Assembly: GCA_020726505.1 (NCBI GenBank)
Contig: JAHLEZ010000021.1
Coordinates: forward strand, 682,001-746,000
Direction: 5' to 3'
From: Leptodontidium sp. MPI-SDFR-AT-0119
Taxonomy: Eukaryota > Ascomycota > Leotiomycetes > Helotiales > Leptodontidiaceae
DNA: 64,000 bases
The stretch's first letter is position 1. Each line of letters opens with the position of its first letter. The notes beneath the pieces are model-generated. The model was not told where the DNA came from. It did not search any database and saw only the letters and a program-made list of their open reading frames with translations. Shown one piece after another: positions 22,037 to 33,122 of the stretch. The position numbers and the translations under genes are program-made.

Positions 22037-25000
22037 ATGGAGCAGCCTCGCCAGCATCTATGTTCCGTGGAGGGATGCGGGAAGGCTTTCTCACGAAAAG
22101 AGCATTTGTCTCGCCACGAGAAGACCCATGACCCAGAGAATATCTTGACATGCAAGGTCTGTGCGAGAGAGTTCAACAGAAAGTACGGTAATGTTTCCAC
22201 TTGTTTATTCCCGACTTTCCAACTGTTGTCCTCACGTACTCGTCATGTGACACATTTCAGATATTCGAAGCCACTAAGCAGCCATTGGGCTTCGCTTTGT
22301 TCTTTGCTTGAATTTTCAGCCGGCCCTCTTCGTGTTCTTTTCGATCCACACAGACCTCCAAAGTTATGTTTTTCATGAGCTCCAGCTAATATTTTCATAC
22401 AGCGATTCCCTCCAGCGACATTTGGCTCGTCACGGAGACGGCTTCAAACAAGCCCCCTCTGGCCGCAGTAAACGAGCTTGTATTGCATGTCGAGCAGGCA
22501 AGATAAAGTGTGATGGGAATGACAATTGCTCAACATGTTTGAAGAAAGGGATTGATTGTAGATACCGGACAGAGGATCAAGCACCAGACGAATCAGGGGA
22601 GCAGCCACAAAACGAGACTCCAAATCCAATGCCAAAAGCGTCAATGCAAATAGATGAGGATCCAATCATGATCCTTGAGGCTCCCCTTGAAGCTCCTCTC
22701 GAAGCTCCGGAGATATTACCTCTGCCATTTCCTATGCCAGCAACTCAGCCCCGTCAGGTCCCCGAAGGACGCAGCGTGTCTGAGCTTGCCTTCAAATTAT
22801 CTGGACCAACCGGGCTCGTCGATTGTAAGTCTTCTGGACCCTTGCTCATTACTTTAAACTGTCTTTCAACTTGAACTAAATCTCTCGTGCCCTAGGGTCA
22901 TCTGTAAAAGTTCTTCCGGACCAGTTATTGAATACTCCCGACAAGCCAGTGGATCCCACTTCTGCACAATACCTAGACATATACTTCACATATTTCCATC
23001 ACCGTTGGCCAATCTTCCATCGACCTTCCTTTGAAGCCGAGGATGACAACACTCTTGTGGTGTCATCTGCGAAGATGATCGGAGCTTGGCTACTTGGGAG
23101 CTACGAGGCGAAAGAATTTGCAGTCGCGTGTAAGCTCAATATCCCCGTTTGATAACCTTAACTGTCACCAAAGTCTACCGAGACATGAATAGTATTCATG
23201 CTGATATTCTGTAGGGTAAGCTCGATCTGATCTCAAATCTACCCTGAAAATCCTTCCACATGCACAATCAGAGCACTCATGCTGCCAAATGAACCTGGCC
23301 AGTGAGAAGCCTAAGAATGACAGTCGCTGATTCTCGGACTAGGCATGAAGCCTTGCTAGAGCAACTCTTACCCCGTCTAGTGAGTCGGTCTGTGTCAACG
23401 TCGCAACATCTTTTCTGACTTTTGAAAGTGCAAAATTACTTCACAAGACAGGCTTCAGCAATCATTGTCACTCGCCTTCTGCCAATCTGCCCTCCTCAAC
23501 ATCATATTTGCGTTGTATTATGGAGTACGTTAGCAGTCCTGACTTGTCTCAAGGACATCAACTCACGCATTTATAGAAAGATTCTGCAATATCTGGCGCC
23601 ATCATGCTCCGGAATATTTTGATCGCAACCCTTCGAGAAGTCGAATTCTTCAAGAAAGAGACGGCGTGGGTCGATGAGAAACCAGGATATTTCGTACCCA
23701 TGCGCCTGGTCAAACTCGGTTCACGACAGAGGCAGGTCCTCCCCATTCGTCTTGATGCCATGCTGACATTATTCAGATTGGCTGCCTACCTATTTAAAAT
23801 AGATGCTTACTTGAGCGTTCTCCGAGACCAGCCAGCAGTGATTTTCCAAGAAGAGCTGCACTTCTCCTTACCATCAGCATTCGGGCAGTACAATGCTGAT
23901 GGTCTACACATATGTAGGTATATGTGAAACACCTGTGTCCAAGCTTTCAACATCCAAATAAGTTTTGTGGCATAGCTGACGTATCCTAGGGGAAGAACGC
24001 CAAGCAGATGAACCCCCATACCGGAGTCAAAAGTCGATCTCCAAAATGATCACTGAAAACTCCCATGAACCAATACCCGGACTCGAGCAGCCAATGCTGA
24101 TAGAAGATATCCAAACATGCATCTGCGCTATGCAACCCGCCATTTGGAAGGTGTGCACGCCAAACGAGTGCCAAGTTACAGCAGTTCTTGAAAAAGACTC
24201 TCTCAGGAGACAGCTGAACAATCTCAAGGCCAAATTGACCCTGATCTTGAGCCAATTTTCGGAGAATCCAGAATTTGGACAGGAGCAATATCTCCCACTT
24301 CAGTATTATTTAGGCTACGAAGACTCTTCCCAGGTGAGAATCTTTCCTCCCCAATCTTAAGAGCTGGCCCGCCGGTGGTTGTGTACTGAGCGAAATCTAC
24401 ATCTCTCACAGGGACTAGTCACTTCAACGAGAAAACTGCTGATCTAGAATAGCCCGGATGGCAGACCGCGGTGGTAGCTCGAGTGAAAAGCCTACTTTTC
24501 GACTCAATGATGTTCTACCACCTTTCCAGTCTTCGGATTTTCGCAGAGGTGCGGAAAATTACAAATCTTGCAAGAGACCGACGACTGGGTCCCATTGAGG
24601 AAGTTTCCACAGTTCACCGTCAAGCTCGAGAGCTGCGGTTAGCTGATATGAAAACTTGGGGAATAACACCGGCAGCAAGATGGTCTCTATGCCACGCAGT
24701 CGACATTTTAGTCGCGCACCAACACATAGCTCATCATGATGGAAGTTTAGGGCTCACGGTCAGGACACTGGACCCAATTTCACACATTGCTGTGTGCACA
24801 GCCGCGCTCGTTGTTTGGGTCTACTGTACTCTGGATATCCAAGGATGCGAAATGTGTACACCAGGAAGTGCAACATTCATCGAACTGACTCGATGGAGTG
24901 TACCTGGTGCGATCTATGAAAAGGAAAAGGAGGCATGGATTGAGGATGGCAACGGCTCTCGAATTCAATTGCAAGGGATCCAGCTGTGCAGCTGCAACGT

Positions 25001-25094
25001 CGAATATCTAATAGCATTATTCCAAGGATGTCTACCAGTCTCTTGGGCTATAGCAGATTCCATCGCACCAGGGATATTCAAGTGCTCAACATGA
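22037..25094 (+). CDS. C2H2 plus Zn2Cys6 transcription factor
   Basis: Eight exons (22037-22182, 22403-22824, 22896-23127, 23343-23379, 23429-23524, 23577-23913, 23990-24333, 24453-25094) give about 751 aa, all in phase. Two N-terminal C2H2 fingers are visible: C-x4-C-x12-H-x3-H (HLCSVEGCGKAF) and a second split by the first intron, which regains exact C-x2-C-x12-H-x3-H spacing (CKVCAREFNRNDSLQRHLARH overall) only with the GTACGG donor. A Zn2Cys6 cluster follows (ACIACRAGKIKC, CSTCLKKGIDC). The rest matches the fungal transcription factor middle region: YFTYFHHRWPIFHRPSF, HEALLEQLLPRL, SALLNIIFALYYG, PGWQTAVVARVKSLLF. Such C2H2-Zn2Cys6 hybrids are nuclear DNA-binding regulators. Targets are unknown; a divergent relation to the NmrA-like gene is possible. 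The C-terminus after 25094 is uncertain. Confidence 0.85.
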
Positions 25095-25794
25095 GCGACA
25101 AGCAGAGAGCTGTTTCCCGTTGTACTTTGGAATTGTACGACTTCATGTTAGCTCATGTGTAGGGTTTGTGGCCTGACTCGTCAAATAGCTTTCAGCAGCA
25201 TGTCTCAAACACCATCCAGCTCTTACACACTTCCACTTTCACAACGAAGCTTTGAGGCGTTTGCAGACAATTCAGGTGGTTCCGAAAGAACTTTTGTCTG
25301 TGTCGCGGGTGATGCCCGGCGACAGCGATCCAACATATCTTGAATGAGCCAAGAATCAGTCGAGACAAGATCTCCGTCTAGAGCGTCCACAGGAATAGAG
25401 TTTTGACGGCCAAGCCTTGTGTGCGGAAGAGTCCGGCAGATCTGGAGAGTTTGGGGATCTTGGCGCACTGCAGAATCTCAATGCCAGGTCAATGCCGGCA
25501 AGCGATCGAATCATTGGACATGAAGTTAGCCATCAATCGATAGGGACATTGCTTCTCAGCCTGCCAAGTCGGCCTTTTGACACGGTCGTCACATCTTCCA
25601 AAGCTTCCAAGAGTGAGTGGTCGCTTGTGATTTGCCCATTTCTGCAACGAAACATGTTCCATCAGCCTATGACTAGTACCAAGGCCGTGCGAGCATCATC
25701 CAAACTCAGATCCGTGGTGTATCTTCTCCACGTTCTTCATGATTCGATTTCTTCTTTTTGACATGAAAATAAAATCCGGGGCAGCAGTACTGCT
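25095..25794. other. Intergenic, possible C-terminal exon remnants
   Basis: About 700 bp. A plus-strand frame at roughly 25160-25250 (PDSSNSFQQHVSNTIQLLHT) might be a further 3' exon of the transcription factor, but I found no convincing splice pair. Otherwise nothing is supported. Confidence 0.35.
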
Positions 25795-27323
25795 ATGGCA
25801 TCTGTGAGTTGATCCACCCACCTTCTACCTCGGTGTATTTGACCTCGTATGCACGAAAAGTGTACCAGTCGAGGATTCCTGCTTAGGAGTTGCTAACCGG
25901 TGCAATAGAATGTTACAAATCCATCTGAATCAAGGGTGGCAAGCGTTCTAGCTGGGTCGATTATTCCCCATGTCATTTCATCAGTCTTTGTCGTCTCGAG
26001 GCTATACTCCAGGAAATTCATTTCGAATAGTTGGGGTGCTGATGACACACTAATATCTATCTCGTGGGTAGGAAATCCCACGCCTTTGATTGAACAGGAC
26101 TCACCAAGGGCTAGGTCGGTAGCATCTTCCTCGGAGTCATTCAATGCCTCTTTGTCGAATTTGGCGCCGGCTACCACCAGGACCGACTCACTAGTGAAGA
26201 TATTCTATCGATGAAGAAGTTGTCATTCGCCAATCGAATGGTCTTCCAGTTTGTCATCTGTACTACGAAACTCGGAATCTGCGCCTTCTATCTACGCTTA
26301 TTTCGTGACAAATGGAGCAGGTGGTTCCTATATGCTCTTCTCGCAATAGTCGCGGCCCTGTCCCTTTCTATGGAGCTCACAATAATTTTCTCGTGCAAAC
26401 CGATATCAGATGCGTGGTCTCTAGGGAAAAGGAACTGCATTCCGTTTCCACCAACTTTCATTGCCAACACCTGTTGTAACATCGCCGTCGATTTGGCACT
26501 CATGGCTTTTGTCCTCCCCAAGATGAGTAAGTTTGTTCAAAGGAGCCAAGAGAAGGAAGGAAGAGAAGGAAGGGAGCTAATGCCGAGGCGCAGAACCTCT
26601 CAAACTTCCGCGCTGGCAGAAAATCTACATTTATGCTGTCGTCAGTTTGGGATTTCTCGTCATCATTGCCGCCATCCTGCGACTCATATCGATTCTCAAG
26701 TATATCAAGAGCAGTGATCTTTCCTGTACGCGGCGAATCTTTTCCCCGCTTCTGCTGTTCGGTCGCTTACTAGAAAATGTCTAGGGGAACGAGTCCACAT
26801 CGGAATTTGGTTATCGATCGAAGTCAGCACCGGTCTATTCTGCGCCTCCGCACCCTGCCTAAAACCACTCATCCGCAAATTCTTCCCAGGTCTAGCATCC
26901 AGTCTTTCCAGTGCCCTATCTAAAACCCCCACATCTCCCGATTCCAGCGACATCAAAACGATCCGATCTCGACGGCAGTCAATGCAATCCCGCAAATCTG
27001 CATTCATACCCCACCTCAAGAAAGTCCTCTCCAAGAAAGCGAAGATCGGGCTGGAGGAAGTCAAATTGAAAACTATCAAGGCGAAACGGCATAGTCGAGG
27101 TACTTTCGCGTACGCGATACGGAAGCGGGATGATGCGTTCCAGGAAGGCGATCTGGAGGATCTGAGGGGTGGTGCGAGTGTGGAGAATTGGCTGGGGAGG
27201 ACTGTTGATGAGGAGGCTGTGAAGAGGGCGGCTGCTACGGTGGCGCTTTCGGATGGGGATAAGGAGTTTGCGAGGATTGGGAGGAGGATTAGTGGGGTTT
27301 CGTCGGTGGTGAGTTCGGGGTAG
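25795..27323 (+). CDS. SAT4-type integral membrane protein (rhodopsin-like fungal family)
   Basis: Five exons (25795-25803, 25909-26067, 26115-26526, 26594-26725, 26785-27323) give about 416 aa. The first exon encodes only Met-Ala-Ser; the start ATG lies nine bases before a GTGAGT donor. Splicing restores the family order: LAGSIIPHVISSVFVVSRLYSR, GADDTLISISW, GVIQCLFVEFGAGYHQDRL, FQFVICTTKLGICAFYLRLF, SWERVHIGIWLSIEVSTGLF. The W-SI-EVNTG-like motif and the LG-C-FYLRLF helix are typical of the seven-helix SAT4/PF20684 group, which includes PTH11-like proteins. A long basic cytoplasmic tail (about 170 aa, Lys/Arg/Ser-rich) follows. The expected place is the plasma membrane. A sensory role is known for some PTH11 proteins only and cannot be assumed here. 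The CFEM domain of some relatives is absent. Confidence 0.8.
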
Positions 27324-28207
27324 GGGGTTGTGGGGCCGGAGAGGGGTTTTGAGATCGTTTGAAGGCTTTTTAAGATGATTTATGGTTGAATTTGTTGTTG
27401 GCGTTTTTATTCTAGCTTTAGCCTGGGTTTGATTGGCTTTGGTGGAAGCGTGGAGTTTGGGATTATATTCGTCAGATTTAAGCCATTTTAGATGATGTGC
27501 TCTTTTTTTTCTTCTCGTGTTGAAATTATAGACCTAGCAGAGTTTTTACGATATGTATTGAAATGAGTTCTAACAAACAGCTCTGGACCCTACAGCTACA
27601 AAGAAACCTCCGGTTCACCATTCTTTACTTCGTCTCCCTTTTTCTTCCTTCAAGTTTAAGGCGGGGGTTTCAAATGCCAGATTGTCAGGATTGATGAAAT
27701 CAGTCTAGATTCGCTAGCGGTCAGAGTGCGAGGGCTAAGTCTTTGTCTTTTTGATCGATGATGATACTGCCTTTGAGTTAGCTGTGGATATATATGTGTC
27801 TAATAATGGGCTTTAGGCTGTTGGAAGATAGGTGTATGCCGCTGCTTGATGGTGTGGGGTTCTGAGATCGCTTCTCCAAATTCGTTTTTGCCTTTGTTGT
27901 TGGATTTCCTTAAAGTGTTATTTGCGCGCGATACGTATTCACTCCTCAAAGGAAAGTTCTCGGTGTTAATCCATATCTCCTTACCCCTGGTGTGGCTGTC
28001 AAGATAAGCGAGAGATGTCCAAAAGGGGAATACGAAAGTGCCCTGATTGGTTCCCTGTGTCTTTACTGATGCATCATCGTGTTCGTATTCCTAATTCAGC
28101 TCTTCATCTGAATTTTCTAATGTCTATATATACCGTCCGGGGTATCTTCGAGGTGGTGAAGCAGAACTTAGAACTTTAACCTTACCAGCGTCCTTGCGGA
28201 TCATCGA
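27324..28207. other. Intergenic, no gene seen
   Basis: About 880 bp between the SAT4-type gene and the SDR gene, both on plus. It is T/G-rich with no coding frame that I can support. The last 100 bp include TATATATACCG at about 28124-28134, a plausible core promoter for the SDR. Confidence 0.45.
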
Positions 28208-28240
28208 ATGAACCTCCATAACTTAACAAATCCCTCCACC

Positions 28241-29584
28241 ATGTCGCCTTTGTCCAAGAAATTCTCTCTCGACCAGATTCCAGACCTGGGAGGGAAGGTC
28301 TACATAGTCACAGGGTACTTACCAGCCCTTATCCACATTCATCCAGCTGACGCTTCCGAGAGGAGCAACAGGAATCGGCTACGAAACGGCCCTCGCTCTC
28401 CTCAGACACCACGCCCGAGTTTACATAGCCTCTCGCTCGTCCTCAAAATTCGAAGCAGTCCTCAAGAACATCAAGAACTTTCTCCCGGAGTCCCAGACAA
28501 GCAACTTAAAGTTTCTCAGGCTCGATCTGTCGAGTATAAGGGAATGTGTCAGCGCTTCGAAACAGTTTTTGGAGACAGAGGAGAGGTTGGATTGTGTGGT
28601 TGCGAATGCTGCACTTTCGATTATGGTATAATTTTGTTGTATCCGGATTAAGAACTTGGAGAGGTACTGATGTTTATGTTAGCCTTGCGTGTTGTCAACT
28701 GATGGCTATGAGATACAATTTGCAGTGAGTATGATCCATTTATAAAAACCGGAGATGCTGACCCGAAGCCCAGACGAATGTATGAACGACCTTTTCAGCT
28801 GATCAATCAGTTTTTCTTTGGCTGACTCGATCTAGCATTTGGGACATTATGCATTCATTTCTCATCTCCTGGTATGATTCCTGATCCTAAACTCGAATCG
28901 AAATTTGATTGGATCACAGCCCCTCATCCAGAAAACATCCATTCAACACAAAGAAGCACGCATCGTGATCGTAGCCTCTCACGCACATGCAATGTACAAA
29001 TCCCTCAGCATCAACTTTGGCGATCTCGCCGTCGCCAAAGAAAATGACATGACGCACATCCAAGACATCCCAGCGAGTCTCCAAAGGTCCCATGAATCCC
29101 AAACTCCTCCCGTCCATTCCTCTAACATTGCCTCCGCAGATACGCCCGCTCCAAACTCGCCAACATCCACTACGCACGTGCTCTGCAGAACCAAGTCTCT
29201 GACCAAGGCTTCAAGAACATCTACATCAACGCCCTCAACCCAGGCACAATTGGCTCTGCAACATTTGGCAGCGATGACTCCCCCAATCTCCCTTGGTGGA
29301 TCAAGACCGCGTCCAAAACTCTAGTATCTCTAACTAGTATTCCTGCTCAAGCGGGTGCTTTGACGTCGCTGATGCTTGCTACTGATCCAGAGATTGTGTC
29401 GAGGGATGTTAAGGGGAAGTATTTTGATGTTGGGCCGTTGGGTGGGAAGTTCGTTTATGGACATAGCTTTGAGGCTGAGGAGAAGATTTCGGTGCTCGCG
29501 AGGGATAGGAATGAGGCGGAGAAGTTGATGGTGTGGAGTGAGGAGGCTGTAAGGAAAGTTTTAGGGACTTCGTGGAATCCCTGA
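28241..29584 (+). CDS. Short-chain dehydrogenase/reductase with a 6-nt micro-exon
   Basis: Seven exons (28241-28314, 28361-28625, 28683-28724, 28774-28779, 28836-28871, 28920-29086, 29140-29584) give about 344 aa. Spliced, the classical SDR marks appear: KVYIVTGGATGIGYETA (TGxxxGxG), LDLSS, DCVVANAA (NAAG-like), QFATNHLGHYAF, IVIVASHAH and YARSKLANI (YxxxK). The NHLGH motif is formed only if exon 4 is the hexanucleotide ACGAAT, flanked by CCCAG and GTATGA. The enzyme should be a cytosolic NAD(P)-dependent oxidoreductase of the WW-domain-oxidoreductase/retinol-dehydrogenase-like type; the substrate is unknown. The start at 28241 has the context CCACCATG; an in-frame ATG at 28208 would add 11 residues. 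Confidence 0.85.
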
Positions 29585-30406
29585 GGTAGAAAGGGAAATG
29601 GATTATCAAAGTCTGCACTCCTTACCCCTACTCAGTCTTAGACTCACAACGTCTTAATAAATATTAGCTCAGATAGCAATTTGGCAGCTTATTAATTTTG
29701 TCGATATTATTCTACCCAAAGTAAAGAAATAGTGATTCAGTTTCACTCGATTTGAAATGAAAATGTCTTCTGGCAATGGAAAGATCAATAAAGGGAATAG
29801 AAGAATAACATATGCTTGTCTAAGCAGTAATCTACAAGACCGGTGGGGACTACGCTCACCCGTTGGTCTTTTAACACAGCTCTCGCCTCAACGAAGGATA
29901 TGCGAGCTGTTGCCATTAATGATACAGTTTCGCTCGGGCTTCGAAGACGATTTCGTAGTACTGCATATGGATCCGAATAGTAACAGGATGGCCCTATTTC
30001 TGTTTGTCCTGAAAGCATTGACGAGCAGATGTTTTAGCAGTTTGTTTCTACCTTTGCTTTTCCAAGAGTACCCTCACTCATTTTGTAATTAACTTCTTGT
30101 TACGATTTGTATCTACGTTCTGCTGCCATGAAATTTAAAATTTTAAGTAATATCACATACTGAATTCCAAGAAGTCGAAAACCGAACTTAGTAATAGACT
30201 TGATGGGGATTTTGAGGACAACCGTGTTAACTTGTCGTTTAAAAGGGGGAAAAATTGGCGCGGTGACGTGAAAACTTTCAAACTTCCTCTAGACTTGGAT
30301 TATGAGCTGAGGTGAGGAAGGATGACTTCCTTAATGGGGTAAAAAGAATGGAAAAGCATCGACGTTCTTTATTCGCTGAAATTTTTTACACTACCAGACA
30401 TCACCT
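29585..30406. other. Convergent intergenic region, no gene seen
   Basis: About 820 bp between the SDR stop and the stop of the minus-strand transporter. A plus-strand frame at 29757-30092 is open but without motifs or a likely promoter; I do not call it. Confidence 0.45.
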
Positions 30407-31939
30407 CTACATAGCCTCGGCCTCAGCCGCGACCCTCTCAGCTCTCTCCTGCAAAACAAGCTCCCCCTTGGTCAACTTATTCGGAACCAACTTGATGAAA
30501 ATCGGCATTAAAGCCGCAACACAAGCGCCAGCACCCAAGAACCCAGCGGTGATTCCCCATCCTAATGTATAGTTAGGCGCGCTCTTAGTCGGCCAAATCT
30601 GGCTTCCATACACGGAAGACAAATTTCCAACAGCGTTGATCATGGCGATCGAAATAGCTCGTTTCTCCGCAGGGAGATCAATGGTCTTAGATGCCCAGGC
30701 AAGGATAAGTGGCAAAGCACTCCAGATACCGGAGGCTACGAAGCAGAGCATGACGTAGCGGACGACAGGCGTTTCGACGATGGCGCAAACCATTGCACAG
30801 ATGAATCCCAAAGACATAGCGCCAGTGATATGCCATCTTCGATCCTCTAGGCGATCTGCGGAGTAGGCACAAAGATTGAGGCAGACTGCCGCGACCGCGT
30901 ACACTGGAACAGTCATATATTGTGCAACGATGGTAGTGTATCCCAATGACTTAGTGATGGTCGGAATGAAGTACGAGATTGTTCCAGCGCCGACGTCAAG
31001 GACGAAGAGAAGCATGAATCCGTAGGTCCGGGGGTCGGTAGCAGCGGCCTTGAAAGCTTCCCAGTGGGTAAGCCGACTATCTCTGGATGAGCTAGCTGCT
31101 GAACTATCGGCTAGGATGCGAACTGTAGCCAATTGTCGCTCTTCAAGGGTGAGAACTGAGGAGGAGTGAGGGAAGTCGAGTAGAATAAATTTCGCGATAA
31201 TAGCGACTCCAGCTGTTGCAACTCCTTCAATAATGAAAAGCCATCGCCAACCTGCGATGCCGTGGGCATTGTGCAAGCCTCCTGTGATACCACCAGCAAG
31301 AAGACCACCAAAGGCACCTGATAGGACAGCGGCGCTGTAAAAAATTGCGAATCGCTTTCCGATCTCTATAGTCTTGTACCAACAGCTCATCACAAATAAG
31401 ACACCGGGAAAGAATCCAGACTCGATGCAACCGAGAATGAATCGGAAAGCGAGCATAGATCCGTAATTCGGGGCGCAGGCCATGACAGCGCTGAGTGACC
31501 CCCACGTTAACATGATGGAAGGGAGAAATACAGAAGGACGAGTCCGACTGAGGATCATGTTGGATGGTACTTCCATGATTAGATAACCGAAGAAGAAGAT
31601 AGAGAGAACCCATGCGTATCGCTGGGCATCAAGGTTGAGGTCGTCCTCCATTCCAGCGATTCTTGCATTGCCCTGGAAGACGTGTTAGTAGGGTTTGAGA
31701 GGGGAAGTGTGGGTGTGTACAATATTTGTTCGGTCAACGTAGTTCAGGATATACATGATCCAGAGAATCGGCATTAAGTGCAGGTCGATTTTTCGGCGAA
31801 GTTTCTTCTCGGCATCGGTTTCTGGTATATAATCTCTCAAGGCTTGTTGGAGCTCAATCTCCTCTGCTGTTACGCCGCAGCTGGTAGCTGAAGCTTCCAC
31901 CTCGACATGAAGAAAGGATTCGTCTTTCACGGTTGCCAT
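30407..31939 (-). CDS. MFS transporter, anion:cation symporter (Dal5-like) family
   Basis: Two exons, 31939-31721 and 31672-30407, give about 494 aa. The intron (31720-31673, 48 nt) splits the hallmark NYVDRTNIGNARIAGM, which is the ACS/Dal5-family signature in the first helix-loop region. About 12 membrane spans can be traced, among them ILWIMYILNYVDRTN, VLSIFFFGYLIMEVPSN, FILGCIESGFFPGVLFVMSC, GLLAGGITGG, WRWLFIIEGVATAG and the C-terminal LGWGITAGFLGAGACVAALM. It ends in a short charged tail. Members carry carboxylates, vitamins or allantoate across the plasma membrane; the substrate here is unknown. The neighbouring Gal4-type regulator and dehydrogenases suggest uptake of a metabolised compound, which is inference. 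An AT-less 12-bp minisatellite lies upstream of the start. Confidence 0.9.
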
Positions 31940-33122
31940 GGTGAAATGTCGAGTCTGAAAGGTATAACGTACGTTATTACTTGATTGAAGAGGGCGGGAT
32001 GCTGTGGACAGCTGGGTTGACCTCTGGATTGTCTTCTGGATTGTCTTCTGGATTGTCTTCTGGATTGTCTTCTGGATTGTCTTCTGGATTGTCTTCTGGA
32101 TTGTCTTCTGGATTATGGAAACAACTAGGAGACATCAGGCTCCTATATATTCACAAAATCCAGAGACAAAGGGATATCTAGGGAGAGGTATGTAACCCCC
32201 ATGAGCCGCGGGGACCTGGGTGCCCAGGCATTTAGCTCTCCTTCCATTGCCACACCAAAAGAATCGCTACGACAAAAGCAGAGATGGTTCCGGATGGAAC
32301 GAAACGCGAGCGTCGCCCCGACATAACTCCGACGTGTCCGAAACCAAGCGACTGGGAGGCTAAAATTTGATGATTGGGCCAAATCCCGCTTATCCAACCA
32401 ATGAGAACCTACCTGTGTTGATTCCAGTGGCGTTGGGTGACTGTCGCCCTTGGTCACATCGTCGGGGCTACAATGCAGAAGAACAGAATCCCTGCCTATT
32501 GGGCAGCAGCCACTTTGTTCCTGAGCAATGGGTGGGGTGAGTGTCGACCCAGATATTGCATGAGGGAATCGGTCCGGGAGCTGGACCTGGGGTAGCAGTG
32601 GGCGATCGTCGACTTGATCGTTAATTCACTGTCTCTTGTCAGTGGCGTACATACAGCTTCGAGATTGCGGAAGTTTCCTATTCACTCTGAATAAATGTGA
32701 CTTTAAACTTATCGTAACTCTAAAATTTGGAAATGTTTGCCATTTGTTCTTTCAGGCTTCCTTTGGCCCTTTTTCAATCAGCATTGGCTGCCCCATACCA
32801 TCTTTAATAAAGGTATATCTCCTAACCCACAGCAAGTGACTAAACCTTACTTGGCCATCCTTTTATTTATTCTCGCCGCCAAGACGCCTAGCAATGATGC
32901 TTATGATACCGGGCATCTACATTGGCTACGTCGTCTACCTAAGCTGGACCTCCAACACCATCCCCGCTCCCACTGCTTTATGTACTCCAATGTGCGTGCC
33001 TTTGCACATACCTCCTCGCGTGACCCACACCGAATCAAGAGTTAATGGAAATTAGGCAAATAGATAGGTTCATACATATAAACTTCCCTTATATTCATCC
33101 ACACATACGCAGGCAAAGCAAA
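31940..33122. other. Intergenic with a 12-bp minisatellite
   Basis: 1.2 kb between the transporter start and the stop of a minus-strand regulator gene. It contains the minisatellite at 32025-32114, listed separately. No supported gene; open frames at 32636-33045 lack any motif. Confidence 0.5.
32025..32114. repeat. 12-bp minisatellite, 7 perfect copies plus a partial
   Basis: TGGATTGTCTTC is repeated seven times without a mismatch from 32025, then a partial unit TGGATT. It lies about 85 bp upstream of the transporter start codon. Because the unit is a multiple of three it stays open in several frames, which mimics coding sequence. Confidence 0.95.

Noticed and set aside
32025..32114. CRISPR-like regular repeats
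   Set aside because: The units are contiguous 12-mers without spacers in a eukaryotic genome; it is a minisatellite.
32004..32195. Repetitive small proteins (FWIV repeats) on the plus strand
   Set aside because: They arise from the 12-bp minisatellite, whose unit is a multiple of three, and not from a gene.
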